Of a stretch of DNA of 27,191 nt, positions 1-7,268 are shown piece after piece. Under the pieces are notes generated by a model. That model did not search any database. It was given only the letters and a program-made list of their open reading frames with translations, and was not told the DNA's origin. The first letter of the stretch is position 1. The number at the start of each line of letters is the position of its first letter. This DNA comes from a virus, in IMG/VR virus record IMGVR_UViG_3300049478_000005, positions 1-27,191 of that record; one strand, written 5' to 3'. The position numbers were made by a program, and so were the translations under genes.

Positions 1-147
1 AATACCATCATCGAAGAAATTTTGATAAAGCATAGACCGTATGTGAATGTGTGCTCCCAGATGCATATATCAGAATGCTATGCAAAGAAAATCAAAAAAA
101 AAGCTTTAAAAAAAATGCTGGAGGTATTAGAAGATGATAGATGTTAG
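1..147 (+). CDS. C-terminal end of a small helix-turn-helix protein (partial)
   Basis: An open frame enters from the left edge and ends at TAG 145-147, giving 48 visible residues. The segment VCSQMHISECYAKKIKKKAL followed by KKMLEVLED looks like the second half of a sigma-region-4 / ArpU / RinA-type helix-turn-helix with a basic recognition helix. Small proteins of that kind often sit just before the terminase genes of Gram-positive phages and activate late transcription. That role is inferred from position and a short segment only. The N-terminus lies outside the window and the family is not certain. The next gene starts 28 bases downstream. Confidence 0.45.
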   Translation, partial: NTIIEEILIKHRPYVNVCSQMHISECYAKKIKKKALKKMLEVLEDDRC

Positions 148-175
148 AAGAAGTGAATTGGATAGGGGGATTGTT

Positions 176-457
176 ATGAAGTATCGAAAGAAAGAAATAA
201 TAATTGAAGCTATCCAATGGGATGGAAAAAATAATTTTGAAATAGAAGAATTTGCTCTTGGAAATACGATGTGGTGTGGTGATTTAGTTTATCGGAAACC
301 TTCGGAGTGTTGGAAAGGCATTATGTTGAGCATTAATACCTTTAATGGATTGGTAAAGGTTGAAAGTGGTGATTATATAATAAAAGGATTAGCAGGAGAA
401 ATTTATCCATGTAGAGCCGATATTTTTGAACAGAGTTATGAGAGGGTAGAGGGGTAA
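176..457 (+). CDS. PGDYG-family small phage protein
   Basis: This is a 93-residue protein. It begins MKYRKKEIIIEAIQWDG and ends with the pattern GDYIIKGLAGEIYPCRADIF, both hallmarks of a small, widespread phage family (PGDYG-type) whose function is not established. I chose ATG 176 because AGGGGGA at 164-170 is well spaced and the family normally starts at MKYRKK. An in-frame ATG at 134, preceded by GGAGG, would add 14 residues and overlap the previous gene. No membrane segment or catalytic motif is visible. It is followed after 4 bases by the zinc-ribbon gene and is probably cotranscribed with it. Confidence 0.75.
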   Translation: MKYRKKEIIIEAIQWDGKNNFEIEEFALGNTMWCGDLVYRKPSECWKGIMLSINTFNGLVKVESGDYIIKGLAGEIYPCRADIFEQSYERVEG

Positions 458-461
458 GAGC

Positions 462-656
462 ATGAGAGATATAAATAGAATTTGTCCTTATTGTGGAAAG
501 TATATGGTTATGGACATATATAAAAGGAGTAGGAAAAGTGCTCAAATTATTATCTATTGTGATAATAATGATTGTAAGGTGAAACCATGCACTGATTCGG
601 GTTCACCATCTAGGGTATATGCTGAATTATTGGCTATCACCGGGAATAAGGAGTAA
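462..656 (+). CDS. Lar-like small zinc-ribbon protein
   Basis: This 64-residue protein has an N-terminal CPYCGKYM knuckle and a second cysteine pair in YCDNNDCKVKPC, the layout of a single zinc ribbon. The organisation resembles phage proteins annotated as restriction-alleviation protein Lar, but the similarity is confined to the metal-binding pattern, so a Lar function is only a possibility. It would be relevant here because the DNA is strongly depleted in GATC. The gene is 4 bases downstream of the PGDYG gene. Its stop codon lies inside a GAGTAAAA repeat that recurs near position 6805. Confidence 0.6.
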   Translation: MRDINRICPYCGKYMVMDIYKRSRKSAQIIIYCDNNDCKVKPCTDSGSPSRVYAELLAITGNKE

Positions 657-666
657 AAGAGTAAAG
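651..666 (+). repeat. Two tandem GAGTAAA(A/G) octamers
   Basis: GAGTAAAA followed by GAGTAAAG spans the end of the Lar-like gene, whose TAA stop lies inside the first copy. The octamer is the same unit, in another phase, as the seven-copy array at 6805-6860. Confidence 0.7.
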
Positions 667-859
667 GAAGCGAAAAGTATATCTTTTGTATACTTTTTGG
701 ACATTCTATTTGATAAAAATTTTAATATCATTATAGAGGATATATCTGGATAGTGATACACTTCCCCCCATCATTTATCCCATAATCCCCCAGAAGAGCT
801 TCCAAGACCAATAAAATGGACTTGAAAGCTCTTTTATAAATCAGAAAGCTGGTAGCAGG
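657..859. other. Intergenic region before the packaging block
   Basis: This 203-base gap is the longest in the window. It is AT-rich, with a poor promoter candidate (TGGACA 698-703, 17 bases, TTTAAT 721-726) and a hairpin with a T-run at 794-835. I see no coding signal, tRNA or clear operator. It could hold a late promoter or a packaging site, but neither can be shown from sequence alone. Confidence 0.4.
794..835 (+). terminator. Terminator-like hairpin
   Basis: AAGAGCTTCCAAG at 794-806 pairs with CTTGAAAGCTCTT at 821-833 (13 positions, one C-A mismatch) across a 14-base loop, and a short T-run closes the structure. It lies 24 bases before the ParB-methyltransferase start, so it could end transcription from the small upstream genes or act as an attenuator. 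The weak T-run and long loop keep confidence moderate. Confidence 0.5.
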
Positions 860-2203
860 ATGAAGAACAACATAGAAATAAAGTATATCGATATCACAAA
901 ATTAAAAGAGTGGGAAAACAATCCCAGAATTAATGATGAAGCTGCAGAGAAACTCACGAAGCTCATAAGCAATTACGGATTTATAAACCCAGTAATCATT
1001 ACAGCAGACATGAAAGTCAGAGCCGGACATACAAGGCTTAAGGCAGCCAAAAAGATAGGCATGGATAAAGTCCCGGCTATTATTGTTAATTTCGCAAGTG
1101 AAGCCGAAGCCGAAGCATTCTCTCTGGCAGATAATAAATCCGGGGAATGGGCAGACTGGGACTTTAAAAAATTAGCAAGCATCCTGCTCGATTTAGATAC
1201 CGGGAGCTTTGACATGGACATAACAGGCTTTGCATTAGATGAAATTGAAGACTTGATAAATGAATACGGAGAACAGGAAGTAAAAGAAGAAGAAGACTTT
1301 GATATTGATGAGGAACTAGAAGCTGCAGCAAACCCGATATCGCATCCGGGAGATATCTGGATACTTAATGAGCATCGGGTAGTGTGTGGAGATGCAACCA
1401 AATCTGATGTTGTTAAAAATCTAATGGGCGATAATACAGCTCAACTTATTTTTACTGACCCACCATATAACGTAGATTATGAGGGGTCAACAGGGATGAA
1501 AATACAAAACGATAATATGGCTGATACAGAATTTAGAAAGTTTCTTCTCAATAGCTTTAAAAATATGTTTGATGCAGTAGATGCCGGGTCAGCTTTTTAT
1601 ATTTGCCATGCAGACAGCGAAGGTGAGAATTTCAGAGCTGCAGTAAGGGAAGCCGGATGGAATCAGACACAGACAATAATATGGGTTAAGAACGCACTTG
1701 TGATGGGCAGGCAGGACTACCAGTGGAAGCATGAACCTATCCTATACGGATGGAAGCCGGGGGCAGCGCATAAATGGTATGGCTTTAGAGATAAAACTAC
1801 AGTAATAGATGATGATATAGATATTACAAAGCTAAAGAAACCAGAAATACAAGATATGCTTATGAAAATTCTAAACGAATTAAATACGACAGTCATAAGA
1901 GAAGATAAACCTCGGAAAAATGATTTGCATCCAACCATGAAGCCACTTCCACTAATAAGACATTTCATAAGCAATTCCAGCCGGAGAAAAGATATCATTC
2001 TCGATTTATTCCTCGGAAGCGGTTCAACGATGATTGCTGCAGAGCAATTGGAACGTGTGTGTTATGGGGCAGAGATTGACCCGGTTTATACGGATGTGAT
2101 TGTTAATAGATATATAAAATTCCGGGGAGATACAAACGGAGTCCGACTTCTTAGAGATGGAGATGAAATTCATTATAACGACATCAAAAGAGAGGTCGAA
2201 TAG
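860..2203 (+). CDS. ParB-domain / DNA adenine methyltransferase fusion
   Basis: This 447-residue protein has two parts. Residues 1-90 form a ParB/sulfiredoxin-like domain with the conserved AGHTRLKAAKKIG segment (55-67). Residues 162-430 form a site-specific DNA methyltransferase: DPPY at 200-203 precedes the SAM-binding FLGSGS at 384-389 and EIDP at 405-408. That motif order is typical of beta-class enzymes that methylate adenine N6 or cytosine N4. An acidic linker (residues 130-155) joins them. Phages commonly carry this fusion just upstream of terminase. Likely roles are self-protection against host restriction or marking DNA for packaging; the target sequence cannot be read from the protein. 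The start ATG has only a weak GCAGG signal, so translation may be modest. Confidence 0.9.
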   Translation: MKNNIEIKYIDITKLKEWENNPRINDEAAEKLTKLISNYGFINPVIITADMKVRAGHTRLKAAKKIGMDKVPAIIVNFASEAEAEAFSLADNKSGEWADWDFKKLASILLDLDTGSFDMDITGFALDEIEDLINEYGEQEVKEEEDFDIDEELEAAANPISHPGDIWILNEHRVVCGDATKSDVVKNLMGDNTAQLIFTDPPYNVDYEGSTGMKIQNDNMADTEFRKFLLNSFKNMFDAVDAGSAFYICHADSEGENFRAAVREAGWNQTQTIIWVKNALVMGRQDYQWKHEPILYGWKPGAAHKWYGFRDKTTVIDDDIDITKLKKPEIQDMLMKILNELNTTVIREDKPRKNDLHPTMKPLPLIRHFISNSSRRKDIILDLFLGSGSTMIAAEQLERVCYGAEIDPVYTDVIVNRYIKFRGDTNGVRLLRDGDEIHYNDIKREVE

Positions 2204-2206
2204 TTA

Positions 2207-2803
2207 ATGGAAAAATCATATCGGGCAAAAAGGCATGATGTTATTCGGGAAAAACAGAGAGGAAATAGTAACGAAGTACACCATCCAGTAGAAAAGAAAC
2301 AGCAGATAAGATTAATTCTTAACGGAAAGAAAAGCCTAAAGATTTTAGAATTGTTTGCAGGGCAGGGCAACCTTACAGAAGTGTATAAGGATTATGGAAT
2401 GGTTGAATGCCACGATAAGAAAATAAATTCAAAAGACAGTTACCGGGAGTTTCACAGGCTGATAGCAGATAAGAAAAAATATGATGTTATCGACCTTGAC
2501 CCTTATGGTTTCCCCAACCGTTTCTTCCCGGATATTTTTTTATTAATTGATGATTTATTTATTACTATGCCAAAGCCTTATGTGAATATTTTGAATAGGA
2601 TTACAAGACAACATTTGACTTGTTATTATGGCGAATACAATCCCGGATTAGAAACGATAAAAGAACGAATAAAATTATATGGATTGTGCCATTGGAGAGA
2701 TATCAATTTTCTTGATATTACAGACCTTGGCAGGCTGTGGAGAATGGCAATCCGGGTTAATAAAGTCAAAGCAACCATTTATACAAACACAAATAATAGA
2801 TAG
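2207..2803 (+). CDS. SAM-dependent methyltransferase with Trm1-like DPYG motif
   Basis: This 198-residue protein contains a class I SAM-binding motif LELFAGQGNLTEVY (47-60) and a catalytic-region motif DLDPYG (96-101). The DPYG form, with a following F-P, resembles tRNA guanine-26 dimethyltransferases (Trm1) more than the DPPY of DNA adenine methylases. The protein is about half the length of Trm1 and lacks its C-terminal domain. The first 40 residues are basic and may bind nucleic acid. It starts 3 bases after the ParB-methyltransferase stop, so the two are probably translated together. The substrate (tRNA, other RNA or DNA) is unknown. The fold assignment is secure from motifs; the Trm1 comparison is inference. 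Confidence 0.7.
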   Translation: MEKSYRAKRHDVIREKQRGNSNEVHHPVEKKQQIRLILNGKKSLKILELFAGQGNLTEVYKDYGMVECHDKKINSKDSYREFHRLIADKKKYDVIDLDPYGFPNRFFPDIFLLIDDLFITMPKPYVNILNRITRQHLTCYYGEYNPGLETIKERIKLYGLCHWRDINFLDITDLGRLWRMAIRVNKVKATIYTNTNNR

Positions 2804-2813
2804 GGTGATGTTT

Positions 2814-3311
2814 ATGGCAGGCAGGGGCGCAAGCGAAAAAATAGATAGAAAAACAATAGACGAAATTGTTCTGATGGTTAAGATGGGGAACTACCTCGAA
2901 ACAGCAGCAGCCTATGCCGGAATTCATAAAGCAACCTTACATAGATGGCTTAAGAGGGGTAGAGAAGAAATAGAACGTATTAACAATTCGAGCAACAAAG
3001 CCAGTAAAATCCGAAAGAGCGAAGAGCTGTACGTTGATTTATGCGACTCAGTAGAAAAGTCTCTGGCAGAAGCTGAAATAAGGGATGTGCAGATAATATA
3101 CAATGCCTGCAAAGCAGACTGGAAAGCATCAGCATGGAGATTGGAAAGAAAGTACCCGGAACGATGGGGGCATAAAGAACAGCATGAAATTACCGGGAAA
3201 GATGGTGGAGCTGTAGAAGTTGAGATGGCAAGGAATAAGCTCATAAAAAAACTTACCGACATGAGCGATTGTGAACCGAAAGAGGACACAAAAGGCGATG
3301 ATGCAACATGA
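2814..3311 (+). CDS. terS: Terminase small subunit
   Basis: This 165-residue protein has an N-terminal helix-turn-helix: residues 14-50 contain MVKMGNYLETAAAYAGIH followed by KATLHRWLKRG. The central region is helical and the segment ERKYPERWGHKEQHEITGKD is typical of small terminase subunits of Gram-positive phages. These form a ring that recognises phage DNA and recruits the large subunit. The start ATG 2814 is chosen from AGGGTG at 2802-2807; ATG 2808 is an alternative. A longer in-frame reading back to 2679 would run inside the preceding methyltransferase gene and is not credible. The last four bases overlap the large subunit start (ATGA). Confidence 0.85.
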   Translation: MAGRGASEKIDRKTIDEIVLMVKMGNYLETAAAYAGIHKATLHRWLKRGREEIERINNSSNKASKIRKSEELYVDLCDSVEKSLAEAEIRDVQIIYNACKADWKASAWRLERKYPERWGHKEQHEITGKDGGAVEVEMARNKLIKKLTDMSDCEPKEDTKGDDAT

Positions 3312-4630
3312 GTATAGTCACACTCAAAAAAGAGCTTAAAAAAAGACCTAAAAACGAAATTATAAGAGCAGTTAGTGAATTGAGTTATGAAGAAATAGTA
3401 AGTATTCTTTATGATTGGGATTTCTGGGCGAGATATAACCAGCTCCAGCCTACCGGTAATTGGATTACCTGGATGATCCTGGCTGGAAGAGGATGGGGAA
3501 AAACTAGAACAGGAGCTGAGTGGGTCAGATATAGAGTGGAGAAAGAGGGCGCAAGAAGAGTCGCACTTGTAGCACCTACAGCAGCCGATGCGAGAGATGT
3601 AATGATAGAGGGGGAGTCCGGCTTACTAAATATATTCCCAGAGAATGAGAAGCCAATATACGAACCATCAAAGCGCAGGATTACATTCCACAACGGAGCA
3701 ATAGCCACAGCATACTCAGCAGATGAACCAGAGCGTCTCCGAGGTCCTAATCATGACAGTGCGTGGTGTGATGAGCTTTGTTCTTGGAGATATCCTGCAG
3801 CTTACGATATGCTAATGTTCGGGCTAAGACTTGGAGAACCAAAGGCAATCATAACAACGACACCAAAACCAACAAAGCTATTAAATGAGATTATTTCTAA
3901 CAAAAGTACAGTAATTACAAGGGGAACTACATACGATAATAGAGAGAATTTGGCAACAGCTTTCTTTGATAGAATCGTAACTAAATACGAGGGTACAAGG
4001 CTAGGAAGACAGGAGCTAAATGCAGAGATACTAGAAGACACGCAGGGCGCATTATGGACTAGAAAAACCATAGACGATAATAGAGTGTTTGAGCTTCCAT
4101 CATTGCAGCGAATTGTTGTGGGGATTGACCCGGCAGCAACAGCAAATGAAAACTCCAACGAAACAGGAATTATAGTCGGGGGGATTGGACTGGATGGGCA
4201 TGGTTATGTGATAGATGACATAAGCATCAAAGGGTCACCAGCAGAATGGGCAACCAATGCGATTAAGGCATACCACAACTGGAGAGCAGATAAAGTAGTG
4301 GCAGAGAACAACAACGGTGGTGACATGGTCAAATTTACTCTTAATACCGTAGATAAAACAGTCCCGGTCAGATTAGTTCATGCAGCCAGAGGGAAAGCAA
4401 CCAGAGCCGAACCCATCAGCTCATTATATGAGCAAGGGAAAATTCATCATGTCGGGTGTTTGGGAACGCTAGAAGACCAAATGACAACATGGATACCGGG
4501 GCAAGGTGAAAGCCCCGACAGAATCGATGCGCTTGTCTGGACAATGTGGGAGCTAATGATTGATGGCAGCAAGATAGCCAAAAAAGTAAAACCCGGAAGT
4601 ATATCGTCAACTTCATCATGGAACATATAA
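3308..4630 (+). CDS. terL: Terminase large subunit (packaging ATPase-nuclease)
   Basis: This 440-residue motor protein has a Walker A motif AGRGWGKT (59-66), a Walker B region SAWCDE (151-156) and a coupling segment ITTTPKP (182-188). The C-terminal RNase H-like nuclease shows its acidic residues in VGIDPAA (D274), VVAENN (E333) and ESPDRIDALV (D404/D407). The AGRGWGKTRTGAEWVR context is the form found in terminases related to gene-transfer-agent and HK97-like packaging proteins. It translocates DNA into the prohead through the portal and cuts it. The gene overlaps terS by ATGA and is followed after 15 bases by the portal gene. All key residues are present, so it looks functional. Confidence 0.95.
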   Translation: MSIVTLKKELKKRPKNEIIRAVSELSYEEIVSILYDWDFWARYNQLQPTGNWITWMILAGRGWGKTRTGAEWVRYRVEKEGARRVALVAPTAADARDVMIEGESGLLNIFPENEKPIYEPSKRRITFHNGAIATAYSADEPERLRGPNHDSAWCDELCSWRYPAAYDMLMFGLRLGEPKAIITTTPKPTKLLNEIISNKSTVITRGTTYDNRENLATAFFDRIVTKYEGTRLGRQELNAEILEDTQGALWTRKTIDDNRVFELPSLQRIVVGIDPAATANENSNETGIIVGGIGLDGHGYVIDDISIKGSPAEWATNAIKAYHNWRADKVVAENNNGGDMVKFTLNTVDKTVPVRLVHAARGKATRAEPISSLYEQGKIHHVGCLGTLEDQMTTWIPGQGESPDRIDALVWTMWELMIDGSKIAKKVKPGSISSTSSWNI

Positions 4631-4645
4631 AGAGAGGTGAATAGA

Positions 4646-5938
4646 GTGCCACAGAACATAAAGTTATCACTAGCAACTAACGAATTAGGTAGAACTGGTC
4701 TGGAAGAGTTTGGTGGGTTCATATACGAAGAATTTCTACCACAGCTCCAAGGGACAAAAGGCATTAAAATTTATCGAGAGATGAGTGATAATGACCCGGT
4801 CATTGGTGCGATTCTTTTTGCCATAGAAATGCTTATTCGTCAAGTTGATTGGAGAGTTGAACCAGCAGGAACATCGAAGGAAGAAGTTGATATGGCAGAC
4901 TTCCTAGAATCGAACATGAGCGATATGAGCGATACATGGCAGGATACCATATCAGAAGTATTGTCAATGCTGACATTCGGGTGGAGCTTCCATGAGATTG
5001 TTTATAAGCGCAGACAAGGGATGCAGAGTAACCCGGATAGTTCCTCAAAGTTTAATGATGGAAAGATAGGCTGGGCAAAGCTCCCGATACGTTCACAGGA
5101 ATCCCTGTGGGCATGGATATTTTCAGACAACGGTGACTTACTAGCGATGGAACAGCAGCCACCACCAGATTATAGAATTCGCAGCATACCGATGGAAAAA
5201 GCTCTTCTTTTCAGAACCAAAGTAAGAAAAGGTAACCCAGAGGGTAGGTCAATCCTTAGGAATGCATATAGACCTTGGTATTTTAAAAAGAACATAGAAA
5301 CGATTGAGGGCATAGGGCTGGAAAGGGACTTAGCCGGACTGCCAATAGCATGGGTTCCTCCAGAGCTGCTAGACCCAAACGCAAGTACCGAAGACAGAGC
5401 TGTTCTGTCTGAGATAAAAAAAATAGTTAGAAATGTACGCAGGGATGAACAAGAGGGGATTGTTTATCCCTTGGCTTATGATGAGAACAATAATAAGCTC
5501 TATGATTTAACTTTACTATCAACCGGGGGCAGAAGACAATTCGATACTGGCGCAATCGTTCAAAGATACGATTCGAGAATTGCCATGACTGTTCTAGCTG
5601 ATTTTATTTTATTAGGGCATGAAAATGTAGGGAGCTTTGCACTTAGCTCCGACAAGACAAATTTATTCAGTGTGGCTCTTGGAGCATGGATGGACAGCAT
5701 ATGTCAAGTGTTCAACAGAAAAGCAGTTCCTCAGTTATTCGCATTGAATGGATACAGTACGGAAAATCTTCCAAAGATTGTGCATGGAGATATCGAGAGC
5801 ATTCCATTGTCAGACCTTGGAGAATACATCAATAAATTATCTGGAGCAGGATACCCTCTGTTCCCGAATAAAGAACTCGAAGATGAACTTCTAAGAGTGG
5901 CAGGATTGCCAATAAATAGTGGGGGTGAAGAAGCATGA
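4646..5938 (+). CDS. Portal protein (DUF935-like)
   Basis: This 430-residue protein contains IYREMSDNDPVIGAILFAIE and the following VDWRVEPAG, a signature of the DUF935/Mu gp29-related portal family. It would form the dodecameric vertex ring through which DNA enters and the tail attaches. I chose GTG 4646 because AGAGAGGTGA (4631-4640) is correctly spaced; GTG 4637 lies inside that Shine-Dalgarno sequence. The C-terminus (GLPINSGGEEA) overlaps the next gene by ATGA. Position directly after terL and before the minor head gene is the standard order. Confidence 0.92.
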   Translation: MPQNIKLSLATNELGRTGLEEFGGFIYEEFLPQLQGTKGIKIYREMSDNDPVIGAILFAIEMLIRQVDWRVEPAGTSKEEVDMADFLESNMSDMSDTWQDTISEVLSMLTFGWSFHEIVYKRRQGMQSNPDSSSKFNDGKIGWAKLPIRSQESLWAWIFSDNGDLLAMEQQPPPDYRIRSIPMEKALLFRTKVRKGNPEGRSILRNAYRPWYFKKNIETIEGIGLERDLAGLPIAWVPPELLDPNASTEDRAVLSEIKKIVRNVRRDEQEGIVYPLAYDENNNKLYDLTLLSTGGRRQFDTGAIVQRYDSRIAMTVLADFILLGHENVGSFALSSDKTNLFSVALGAWMDSICQVFNRKAVPQLFALNGYSTENLPKIVHGDIESIPLSDLGEYINKLSGAGYPLFPNKELEDELLRVAGLPINSGGEEA

Positions 5939-6213
5939 AAGAAATATTGATGGAGAAATTAGAAAATTGTTTTGAAAGAGCTATCGCAACCGGGGCGAAA
6001 TATATCGCTGTGATGGTAGCCATGGACAGCTTACCAGAGCCGGAAATCATTATTAATCCGGCAGAAAACATACAAGGCAAGCTGGAGTATTACAAATACG
6101 CATACAATGACAATTTGACACTTAAAAGCTACGACAGGATTAGAATTGTAGGCTTCACATTCGGAAATTCAATAGATGAAATGAAAAAAGTTCTATACGA
6201 ATTTAGAAAATAA
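5935..6213 (+). CDS. Hypothetical protein, 92 residues
   Basis: I do not recognise this protein. It starts at ATG 5935 overlapping the portal stop, behind GGGGGTGA. The N-terminal half (MKEILMEKLENCFERAIATG) is probably helical, followed by a mixed alpha/beta region with YIAVMVAM as a likely buried strand. It is the first of three small genes lying between portal and minor head genes, a place where phages often carry accessory genes, so it may be an unstudied host-interaction protein. No signal peptide, membrane helix or metal site is visible. Confidence 0.7.
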   Translation: MKEILMEKLENCFERAIATGAKYIAVMVAMDSLPEPEIIINPAENIQGKLEYYKYAYNDNLTLKSYDRIRIVGFTFGNSIDEMKKVLYEFRK

Positions 6214-6227
6214 TAGGAGTTGTCTGT

Positions 6228-6509
6228 ATGATGGATTTTAGCGATGCTCTAAAAGAGCTTAAAAAGGGTGAGAAGTTATCCAGAAAAGGATGGAACGGAA
6301 AGAAAATGTTTGTCTATCTGGTTAAGGGAAGCTATATCGATGAAGACTTCTTACACAATGAAGCGAGAAAGCACAAGGTAGCAGAAAACGGATTTGCAAA
6401 TTTTAATTCACACATCGATATGAAGACAGCGAATGGCTCGGTTTGTGTTGGATGGCTTGCGAGCCAAACTGATTTATTAGCAGAAGACTGGATTATTATT
6501 GATGATTAA
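6228..6509 (+). CDS. tad2: Tad2-like (DUF2829) candidate anti-Thoeris protein
   Basis: This 93-residue protein matches the DUF2829 pattern from end to end: FSDALKELKKGEKLSRKGWN, then KKMFVYLV (residues about 25-32), then HIDMKTANGSVCVGWLASQT and a closing DLLAEDWII. The family includes Tad2, established in the anti-defence literature as a small sponge that binds the cyclic ADP-ribose-type signal of Thoeris and blocks abortive immunity. Not every DUF2829 protein has been tested, so the activity here is inferred. GGAG at 6216-6219 precedes ATG 6228 (ATG 6231 is also possible). Its position with the SpoIIID-like gene in a small cassette fits an accessory host-takeover function. Confidence 0.8.
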   Translation: MMDFSDALKELKKGEKLSRKGWNGKKMFVYLVKGSYIDEDFLHNEARKHKVAENGFANFNSHIDMKTANGSVCVGWLASQTDLLAEDWIIIDD

Positions 6510-6521
6510 GGAGAGGTCAGT

Positions 6522-6794
6522 ATGAAGAGAGATATTATTCATTCTAGGTCAGTAAAAGTAGCTGATTATATTATTAAAACAAACCATACAGTAAGAAAAG
6601 CAGCACAAGAATTCGGAGTAAGCAAGAGTACCATTTACAAGGATGTTACAGAAAGACTTATGGAGTCAGACCCAGCAAAGGCAGATATCATAGATGGCAT
6701 TCTGGCAGAACATAAAAACTCAAGACACATCCATGGCGGCATGGCAACAAAAGAAATGTATGAGAAGAAGAGGGCAGCAGCAATAATGGCATAA
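6522..6794 (+). CDS. SpoIIID-like sporulation transcription regulator
   Basis: This 90-residue protein is collinear with Bacillus SpoIIID (about 93 residues), the DNA-binding regulator of mother-cell genes. Shared blocks are VKVADYIIKTNHTVRKAAQE, the recognition region FGVSKSTIYKD (about 32-42), TERL, and the C-terminal basic arm HKNSRHIHGG followed by ATKEMYEKK. Both DNA-contacting elements, the helix-turn-helix and the basic tail, are present. Start ATG 6522 follows GGAGAGG. It lies 12 bases after the Tad2-like gene and immediately before the octamer array. A phage copy could steer or block host sporulation, or simply regulate phage genes. Family assignment is strong; the role is inference. 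Confidence 0.88.
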   Translation: MKRDIIHSRSVKVADYIIKTNHTVRKAAQEFGVSKSTIYKDVTERLMESDPAKADIIDGILAEHKNSRHIHGGMATKEMYEKKRAAAIMA

Positions 6795-6804
6795 ATTCCT
6801 AAGA

Positions 6805-6864
6805 AGAGTAAAAGAGTAAAAGAGTAAAAGAGTAAAAGAGTAAAAGAGTAAAAGAGTAAAAGAG
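6805..6864 (+). repeat. Seven perfect AGAGTAAA tandem repeats plus half a copy
   Basis: The octamer AGAGTAAA is repeated seven times without a mismatch (6805-6860), then AGAG leads into the GGGAGAA ribosome-binding site of the next gene. It fills almost the whole gap between the SpoIIID-like stop and the ATG at 6876. Every unit contains TAA, so no frame reads far through it. Perfect short repeats like this can change copy number by slippage. Confidence 0.95.
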
Positions 6865-6875
6865 GGAGAAATACT

Positions 6876-7268
6876 ATGTTTGATTACAAGCTTATATCAG
6901 ATGATGTGAAAGAAATGGGAATGACTCAGCTTGCACATAACCAATTTTTTATTAAAGATGGGGAAGCATGGTATAGAGATTTTGAGCGAGAAATATCATG
7001 CCGAAGCCTTGTCAGAGAGATAGGTGTGAAATTAGATATCTGGAAAAGCCCTAAAGAATATGGGTTAGATGCAGACAACGAAATGGTTGACGATGACATT
7101 CTGGATGAAACATTGGTGGACTCATTACAGTACGGAACGGAAGAACACATCGGGATATTAGCAATGTATTATACCGCTATGTGGGGAATGGCAGAGCTGC
7201 GAGAGTGGTATAAAGAAAAGCTGGCAACAGAAGTAAAAGAGGGTAAGGAAGATGGCATTCACATTTAA
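6876..7268 (+). CDS. Hypothetical protein, 130 residues, acidic
   Basis: I do not recognise this protein. It is acidic, with DNEMVDDDILDETLVDSL near residues 68-85, and ends in a helical, charged tail (ELREWYKEKLATEVKEGKED). ATG 6876 is preceded by GGGAGAA that directly abuts the octamer repeat. It overlaps the minor head gene by 17 bases, which suggests translational coupling and a role in head assembly, for example as a chaperone or partner of the minor head protein. That role is inferred from position only. Confidence 0.7.
   Translation: MFDYKLISDDVKEMGMTQLAHNQFFIKDGEAWYRDFEREISCRSLVREIGVKLDIWKSPKEYGLDADNEMVDDDILDETLVDSLQYGTEEHIGILAMYYTAMWGMAELREWYKEKLATEVKEGKEDGIHI

Noticed and set aside
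657-859. Packaging (cos/pac) site in the gap before the ParB-methyltransferase
   Set aside because: No repeats or terminase-binding pattern can be identified; the position alone is not evidence.
973-1401. Long minus-strand open frame opposite the ParB-methyltransferase, and similar antisense frames elsewhere (for example 14251-14691, 21737-22171)
   Set aside because: They mirror well-supported plus-strand genes, have low-complexity S/L-rich translations and no recognisable motifs.
2679-2813. Upstream in-frame extension of the small terminase
   Set aside because: It lies entirely inside the preceding methyltransferase in another frame and has no ribosome-binding site; AGGGTG before ATG 2814 is decisive.
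6805-6864. Array considered as CRISPR or iteron origin
   Set aside because: Units are 8 bp, directly abutting and without spacers; no cas or replication gene is near. It is a simple tandem repeat.
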